Shown piece after piece: positions 56,405-64,000 of a stretch of DNA of 64,000 nt. The stretch spans positions 8,519,501 to 8,583,500 of the forward strand of contig NC_092613.1 of assembly GCF_047663525.1 (NCBI RefSeq), given 5' to 3'. Numbering within the stretch: position 1 is the stretch's first letter; each line of letters starts with the position of its first letter. The DNA is from Anas platyrhynchos. Taxonomy: Eukaryota; Chordata; Aves; Anseriformes; Anatidae. The notes beneath the pieces were generated by a model that was not told where the DNA came from, did not search any database, and worked only from the letters and a program-made list of their open reading frames with translations. The position numbers were made by a program, and so were the translations under genes.

Positions 56405-58275
56405 CAAGGCATCTGACCAAGCTACTCCTGTGTGCAGCCCTTAATGCCTCTTGTAGCAGCTGAGCTTCCTGGTGGGAAGGAAGCTCAGACCAAACCAGTA
56501 GTTTTGGTGTGCATGCTCAGATTACATCCCATGCTGTATACTGCGCTTTGGCTCCTCCAAAAAAGCAAGGTAGGGGTTGTTTGTTCTCTGGAGAAGCCAA
56601 AGTGCTTTGGAACCTGTGACTTGGCAGAAGGACATTTCCTTGTCTGTTAAAGCAAGTAAATATATTTGCGTAATTCCATCTTGTTTGGAGACAATAGATC
56701 AGTTTTACCAGAAACTTCAAGGGCGAAGACAGTGCCTTGCTTAAAGAAACTGTTAATCCCCACCTGGGACTACCTCTTCTTGCCCAAGATTCACAAGTGG
56801 CTGCAGGTCCCCATGGGCTGGTTTCTGCCAGGGCTTCTTCCTCTGCCTGCGGCCACGCCGCCTTCCTCGGTGCTTCTGCACATCTCGGGGCAACCTGCAG
56901 GGCCAGAGCAGCCGGGTGGGGAACCCCCTGGCATCCAAAAGGGAAAGGTGCCCACAGGAATGGGAGCTGTAGGAAAGGCAAACACACCTGTGTTTATCAT
57001 GGCCAGTTGCAACTCCATGCCCAGGAACTCAAACCAGCCATGCCAGCCGCGGCCAGCGGAGCAGTGGTGGGAAGGACACGGCTTGCAAAGGGACGGGTGT
57101 TATTCCTGCCGGGGAGAGTGACCACGGCTGGACCCGATCCCAGACCCCGCAGCGCACCCTGTGTGGGTTCGGGCACGGCCGCGCTCCCCACGGCAGCTCC
57201 TGCCCTGCCGCAATGGCTGAGCCTTCCTGCGGAGGAGCTCAGCACCCTCGGTGAGAGGAAAGGTGCTTCCAGATGGCTGTAGGGTCTGACAAGCTGTAGG
57301 ATGTCCCAGCCCCAGGTCAGGATCCCACCTGCTCTCAGCTAGGGCAGGATTGCCCAGAGGTGCCGTCTTGCTTGAACTCCTCAGCTTTCCCTATGAGTAG
57401 AGGAGAACAGCTTCATGTGACCCCCCCAAGTTAAATGAAATTACTGCTTTTGAATCATTAGTACAAGGTAAAGCAGGTTAACGATTCATCCTACACAACA
57501 AACGCTTCCATTTTCATTAATTCTAGTTTCTCATACCATTCAATTTCTGACAACCTCAGTCTTTGCAGGAGAATTCTTGCACGGGCCCCTCGCATGCCTA
57601 CAGCAGGATAGCAAAGCGACAAAGCTGAAGATGGCAGCAGAGCACCTGCGGATTTTTCAATTTAAAGAACTTGCCGTGTTCTCGTTTTGCACAGACGAAG
57701 CCAGCCTTGGCCCACCCGGGCTCCTGCTCTGCCCGCGGGGCAGTGGGGAGGCAGAGGGGCTGGGGGCAGAGCTGCCCTCCCAGCGAGGCCAACCTGCTCT
57801 GCCAGGAGATACAACGAGCCCGGGCCTGCTTAGGGCACTGCTTTCCAAAAACAAAATGGAAAACCAGTGGGAAAAAAAAATGGTTTTGCACAGGTTTTCC
57901 CTACAAAACTATTGCTCTGCAGGCAGGGCAGCCACAAGCTGCCTTGCGGGTACCCACTGCCGGCACAGCAGCAGCCTACCCATGTTCCTGACCCTAAACC
58001 TGGCTGCGTTGGGCAAACATCCTGCCCGAAGGCAGTGGAAGTGCCAGGGCAGCGCCCACGGCCGAGGCCAGAGCCCACTCTTGGTTGCACAACGGGAGGG
58101 TGTAATCAGGAGGCAAACAGCGACGTGCGCCCGCTGCCCTGCCAAGTGTCAGCGGTGCCGGGACGGGCATTGGCTGTCCCCGCTCCCACGTGGCACCCTG
58201 TGCACCTGCGAGGCTCTCGGATGCTATTCCTTTAAGGCACAACAGGTGGAAATGCATGGCTGGAGGTACGAGGAG

Positions 58276-58450
58276 TATTTAAAACAGGCTGGCACTGCCC
58301 GAGCTCAGTGTCCAGCCGCAGCGGGGAGGCAGGACAGACAGACACCCACGCACAGCCAGGAGGTCCCGGGGTCAGCTGCCAAGGTACCAGCAAAGCCAGC
58401 CTGAAGGAGAAAGCAAGAAGTGCAAAGCAGTCTGCAGGAGTAACCTGAAG
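58276..58450 (+). promoter_or_regulatory. candidate promoter and non-coding first exon of the next gene
   Basis: TATTTAAAAC at 58276-58285 is TATA-like. An exon starting near 58306-58312 would end at AAGT|GTGAGTAAA (58450/58451) or CCAAG|GTACCAG (58383/58384) and contains no ATG. Mammalian PIGR begins with a non-coding exon, which fits the position, but this is inference. Confidence 0.3.
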
Positions 58451-61400
58451 TGTGAGTAAAGCTTCTTCATTTTCCTCCTAAAGCATGAAATCTTCTGCAC
58501 TGTAAGATACAGAAGGAGCAGAGCACAAAGCACGGGGCAGTTCAGGTCCCTTCCCCTCACATGTGCGCAGGGAACTCGCTTTGAAGCAGCAGTAAATGGA
58601 CGTGAAGCTCTTGCTGGTGAGGAGAAAGTTTTACTTTAGAAGACAGTCAGAGAAATAGGATCAAGCTTGTAATTTTTACTTTTTCTTCTTTGCCTTAGAC
58701 TTTTAATCTTCCCTTTCTGGCTATAAGGTAATTATCATTACAATATTTGCATTATGTTTTAACATAGAAAATGGCAAATGTTAGTAAATACAACTGCAGT
58801 AATCTGAACTGCTGCAACTCAGTCTGTGGTCATTATGACTTTTTGTATCACAGCACTGCGATGGTCATAAGGAGATGGATTTGGAAATTTAGGAAGGGAA
58901 TTGGTAGGGCTAACTCCTGAAAGAGCTCTGAAAAGCTACCAAACGTGTACAGTTAAAGGGCAGATAAATAGATACCGCAGCATAAGGGCATGGGGTGGAC
59001 ACAGAGCCCTAAAACAGGGGAGACAAAGCTGACAGACTCCTCTGCCTTGTACCACAGCAAAGGGCTGGGTTTCTGCAGGCCTAAATTCTTACCTCCAGAA
59101 GGACCTGATTTATTTTGTCTGAAGTACAGTGAAAAAATACCTCCTAACTGCAATTGTGCTGCTGCTAAGGACGGGTGCTCTGATGCTTTCCATCCACCCA
59201 AACTTCTACAGCACACTCCGTAGCAGTACAGTAATTGCTTTGGGTTAGCACAAATTCCAGGAACATGAATAGTTTTAAGCTACAATAACAGTTTAATAGT
59301 GCCAAAGTTGGTTTCACTTTCCAGCTCAAGAAACAAACAGTAAGAAACGAGTGAACCATGAGAATCCTATCTGAAGAGTAACAAACCAGTAGACAGTGCA
59401 TCTAACAGCTTACGGGCACTTAAAATTAGGTCATCAGGACAACCTCAGTGGAAATTTCAGTCATTAATAAGGATTATCTGGCCAGTCTTTTCCATTTGTT
59501 TTCCAGAATATAGTGCTCGCTTAGCACAGCATTTAGCTGGAACAAACACAGATCCTTAACTAGGAAGGTTACGGGACTGCAGAAATTCCTAGAGACGGTT
59601 GATTTCATTGCAAGTCCTGATAACTTTTGATCAGATCTGCCTAGCTATCTCTGCTCAGCCTATCATAAAATCAGCACATCCTGTTTACTCTTTCCATGTT
59701 GCAAAGCGGGCATCAGTTTGGAAGCAGAAATTTTCTGCGTGTGTTTAGGTCAGGCTGATCTTTTATCTTCAGGAGCTCACTGCTCGCTCACCTCCACAGA
59801 GCACAATGAGCGTGCGCTATCCAAGCGGACGGACGGCTTTTCCCCTCCCACTCTAGCAAATAACTCTGGCAATACGGCCACCAGTGCAGCAATTTAGGAG
59901 GATGTGGAGAGCCCCGGGGCTGCTCAGCAGGATGGCCGCTGCTGTGTCCTGCTGCCAGGCGCCTCCACAAATCACCCCAGCTCCTCCTCACTGCCCAGTC
60001 CTGGTGCTGCTGCTCAGCGCCACGTACGTCTGCAACGGTTTGCATCTGTGCAGCTCACTCATGGTGTTAGTCGGTCTGTCTTTAAAAGGATTTGAGGGGC
60101 AAAAATGCCCATTGCTCCATTCCGTCTGCTGTTCCTTAAATGCGTGAATACCAGCAGACTTTCCGCAAAGCAGAAGGTTCCTGCAGTGAAATCAGAAGCA
60201 TGGCAGTGAACTCTTCGTGTTTCATTGGTCCCATGGCACATCCTTGACACTGGTCGTTGTTAAGAGCAGTAGTTAATGGCTAATAGATTGGCCTGTTGAT
60301 CCCTGGCAAGCCGCACTGTGAGAGCGCCAGTTTCTCAAAGCTCAACCCAGCAGCTGAGACAGCAGAATTTGGGAATTGATCTGATTTTTTTTTTTTTACC
60401 CAGTCAGAGCAGCTGCTTGCTTGCGTTTGCATAACTCGGTTCAGGTCCCAATCTCCTCTGCACCATTATATATCTGAAGACATTCCTCCCGAGTGCTCAG
60501 AGTTGCAAAAGCACCGTGGAAACCCAGGGAAGGTCTTGTAATATTTAGAAGAGCTAACATGGTTTGAGAGCCCCTGCTCCCCCAGCATTTTATGCCAGGA
60601 ACCTGAAAGCATCATTTCAGAATTCAGGCCTGCCACACAGCTGGAGAGGAAGGCGATGGTCCCAACCCTGACAGCCCCTGCAGTGCTTTCGGCATGGGGG
60701 ATCCAGGGAAATGCCCACACACGGTAGACCAGGAAACCAAGCCCAGGGATGCCTCATGCCATAACTACTCCAGACCAATGTCCCAACACCCTGCAACAAA
60801 GCAAAAAAAGGCCATTAGGTTGTAAAGGACCTTGCAATTTTCCCATTTGCACTTTTTTTCACACCAAACCCACTTTGTGGCACATCCAGATCCAATTTTG
60901 TGCCAACCAGCAAAGCCTGACTGGCACCTTCAGTGCAGCATGTGCATGCACCGAGCTCTCACACACTGAGGTGGTAGGGAAAAACCAACAAAATCCAAAT
61001 TATGGAAGCCTGCTACAGGTCATAACGAGTAGTCAGTCACCTGTTGTTATGGCATAGGTATATTTAGGTTTCGAGTGCTTGCATACTTTAGATTTCTCTT
61101 GCACTCGCATGCCTCTGCAGTTGGCCTCTGTGGGGTTCTGAGCAGCTGCTCGAGCTCGTGGTCATGTACCCGGCCACTCCGTGAGCATGTAAGGGGGCAA
61201 CTAGGGGAGATTTAACTCCATTTACCTGGTAACGGCTGTATCTCCTGCTTTAAAGCATATTACAACTAAATATCTTGATTGGCTAGAATTAATTTTGTTA
61301 ATAATTAGCCTGTCCAGTTCTCAGTTTGTCCAACATAAATCTTTGCAACCCCTGTTGCATTGCACACAAACAGCAGCACACTGCAGCCAGCCCTGCCTGG

Positions 61401-62673
61401 CAAAGTGTCTCGGGACAGCCCCATTGCCCTGATCCTGGGGACTTTGGAGTCCTGAAGGCAGAATCCTGCCTGCTGAGTTCAGTTTTTGTGCTGTAAAACT
61501 TCAATACATTGCTTTGGGACAGGGCAGAGGAGGAAGCCAGCAGTTCTGATGATGCAAAATGAGCCAAATCCACTTCAGAAAAACAAGATTTGAGTTATCT
61601 AATAAGATAGAGGAAGAAATGAGTACAGCCCCAGCGCACAGCTGGTACTATTCCAAAGACAGTCACCATTGCAACAGAGCTGGGGGTTTGTGCCAGGGAG
61701 GGGGGCAGCCTTCTGACCACAGCAGGGATGTTTGAGCACCGGGCACACACACACTCAGGCAGCCGAAAGCTTTCCCCTTGGCTGTTTCTCTGCTCACCCC
61801 GTGCTGCAAAGGGTATGGAAAAGAAATAGGATGCTTCATCATTCCCAGCACCCCCCACCTGCCCCTTTACCCATCAAAAAGTTTTAAACTAACCACGAAA
61901 ATTGATCCAAAAGGGCTGGAGGAGGCTCTGCCAGCTTGGCATTTCCCACCTGTGGTATCTTTGCCCCGTGCTGCAGACCTGCTTTGGAGACGCCTTCCCA
62001 GCGGGAACCTTCCCCCGGGCTCCCTCTCTGCCTTCCCTCCTGGCCAGCCCATGGCACCACCTCCCACGCAGTTTCTCTCTCAGTTTTTAATACGCGAGGC
62101 TAAGGCAGCACATGCAAAGCACTGGGATGAGCATCCCAAAGAAAAAGCCCTTCTCCTGCATCGACAAAAGCAGCAGGGATATTATCCCCCGTGCAGGGGG
62201 TAAGTGGCTTCTGCTGGAAGATGCTGGGAGCACTGCACCAGCCCCACGCTTCATGTCAGACCTCAGACCTCCCCCCAAGGACTCGAGGGCCCTCCCAGGA
62301 CCAGTCACAGCATCACTGCCTGGGGTGAATTCCTGCATTTTCCTTGAAGGAGCTGTTGCTGCCAGACACATGCAGATAATCTCCAACCCCACGTCCATGC
62401 CATAAACTTGCTTCCCAGATACCCTGCAGGCAGCACACTCTGCTTCAAGCCTCCTGACTCTCTCACAGCCCCCTGCAGCCATTTGCTGTCCCACCTCCTC
62501 TCTAACACCCCCCACCAGCAGCAGCACTAATGCAGGTCCCTTGCACAGCCACTTACTTGCACGCCCTTTCACACCAGCTCAGCAGCCTTTCCCTTATCTG
62601 GGCTCTGAGGTTTGAGTCTCACGCTCTGACTGCAGGCAGCCGAGGCAGCAGCAAAAGTTCTCTGAAAGCAAGG

Positions 62674-62718
62674 AGCAGCAGGAGCTGTTTTAGCAGCAGG
62701 AGCTGTTTTAGCAGCAGG
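62674..62718. repeat. 18-bp tandem repeat, 2.5 copies
   Basis: AGCAGCAGGAGCTGTTTT is repeated at 62674 and 62692, followed by a partial third unit. Confidence 0.9.
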
Positions 62719-64000
62719 CTGTTAGGAATTCTGCCCCAGCATCTCCGGGGAGGCCGGGCAGCATCACTCGGCGTGCAGGGCAGGGGGTTTCCACTCGCCC
62801 CGCTCAGGGGGTTGGTGTGCAAGTGCCCGGCAGAGCTTTTTGCGTAAGAGGCGGCCGTGCCTGCTGGGACTTGCTGCCTCCATTCAGCAAGCAGGGAGGG
62901 CGTTGGTGCCAGAGAGCAGGACCAGGGGCAGTCGGAGCCACACGTTGCTGGTGGCAGCACACACAAGCTGTCACTCTCGTGTAGGCACAAGTTGGAGAAG
63001 GATGCCCAAATCCTCTCCTGCTCGCACACACGCAGACCTCGCTGCCACCACTCTTGCACACATCTTTGTGTTCTTTCACACTGCTCGATCTTCATTTCCA
63101 AGCGAGGTCTCCGTAATCCTTCCCCGCCTGGCAAGATGCTGCAGTCGGTAACCCTGACACAGCTGATTGCTTCAGGAAGGAGTCAGAGCAACCGATCACA
63201 CAAATTTTACCAAGAAGGGGAAAATCTGGACTGGGACCTGTCCTTGCCCCTTGCCACCACAGCTGGCAGTGCCCGGTGGGGGCGGGAGGGCAGCGGGGGG
63301 CAAAGCGGGGCCTTGCTGTGCTGCGCTGTTTGCCTTTGGCACAGCGTGCTTTGTTTGCCTTGCTGGCTACCTCGGGGATATGTATGAAAAAGCATTTTTC
63401 ATGCTCAGTGAGTAAATTATTAACCATAGACAAGTGGACACTGAGCAATTAGAAATCACAATACAAGGAAGAAAGAACAACAGAACACCTTTCATCTTAA
63501 CACGGAAGCGAAGGCATTTTTCTTCTGCTGGGAATTACCCCTCATAAAATAAAACCTGTCACCTGATGCCCTGAAATCAAATTCCTGTGAACATTCATAA
63601 AGACTTTCCTTGGCATCTGTCATCTCTAGAGCTTGGAATAATAAACAGGTAGATCAACATTTGTGCTCAGAAGTGCATCCTCTCACCACAGCACCACGCA
63701 GTGTCCTGCAGCACACTCGGTTCGGGCCAGGGAAAACCACTTAGGGAATTAAAAGCCTTGGCTTTCCCTGCGCCATCAGTCAGAACAAGACATGGAAAGA
63801 TCAGAAATATTCATCCTGCTGGCTGGGGACACATTTCAAGAAACAGGCAGCTTGGCTTGGCATTCCCACCAGCCATCACTTTGGCTAGGATTTAGTTTTG
63901 GTGCAGTAGTTTTGGTCAGATGTACCAGTGATTCTCTGGGGGGTTTAAATCTCTGCACCCTGACTTTATCAGCAGCCAAGGAAAGAAAAACCCAATGTTT

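Larger units (their letters stand above)
56405..64000. other. right flank, no supported coding exon
   Basis: This 7.6-kb stretch contains a 278-codon open frame (57569-58404) without domain similarity, a TATA-like promoter and non-coding exon candidate (58276-58450) and an 18-bp tandem repeat (62674-62718). I found no signal-peptide or Ig exon of a next receptor gene. The stretch may be the first intron of PIGR. Confidence 0.45.

Overview
This window is vertebrate nuclear DNA, almost certainly from a bird. It has split genes with GT-AG introns, CpG-rich promoters, two CR1 LINE 3' ends of the avian type (about 2911-2972 and 14405-14474), compact introns and high GC. Together these suggest an avian microchromosome; a galliform such as chicken is likely, but the sequence alone does not prove the species. 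The gene order is the avian counterpart of human 1q32, between the complement-regulator (RCA) cluster and the polymeric-Ig-receptor cluster.

Layout, left to right. (1) 1-6033, minus strand: the 5' part of a complement regulator, with a signal peptide and eight CCP/sushi modules. It continues past the left edge. Position, the split CCP2 and module sequence fit C4BPA. (2) 8087-23947, minus strand: PFKFB2 complete, 14 coding exons, 547 residues, with a probable 3' UTR of up to 6.8 kb. (3) 23948-24313: a 366-bp divergent CpG promoter with two perfect octamer boxes, a CRE, two CCAAT boxes and a TCTCGCGAGA palindrome. (4) 24314-25470, plus strand: YOD1, two coding exons, 304 residues, with a long 3' UTR. 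(5) 35371-38685, plus strand: the C1orf116/SARG orthologue, three coding exons, 505 residues. (6) 50289-56148, plus strand: a PIGR/FCAMR-like receptor with a signal peptide, three V-type Ig domains, a Thr/Gly repeat stalk, a transmembrane segment and almost no cytoplasmic tail. (7) 56.4-64 kb: no coding exon that I can support, but a TATA-like promoter and non-coding first exon near 58.3-58.45 kb may begin the next gene, perhaps PIGR.

Functionally the window holds two immune loci (a complement regulator and an Ig-receptor relative) flanking three housekeeping or epithelial genes: PFKFB2 (fructose-2,6-bisphosphate control of glycolysis), YOD1 (an OTU deubiquitinase of the p97/ER pathway) and C1orf116. 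There is no operon logic; only PFKFB2 and YOD1 share regulatory DNA. Exon boundaries were read by hand from splice signals, intron phase and protein similarity. All reading frames join without a stop, but UTR ends and transcription starts are estimates. I see no wholly undescribed biological system. The most unusual item is the tail-less three-domain PIGR relative that keeps a pIg-binding-like motif.
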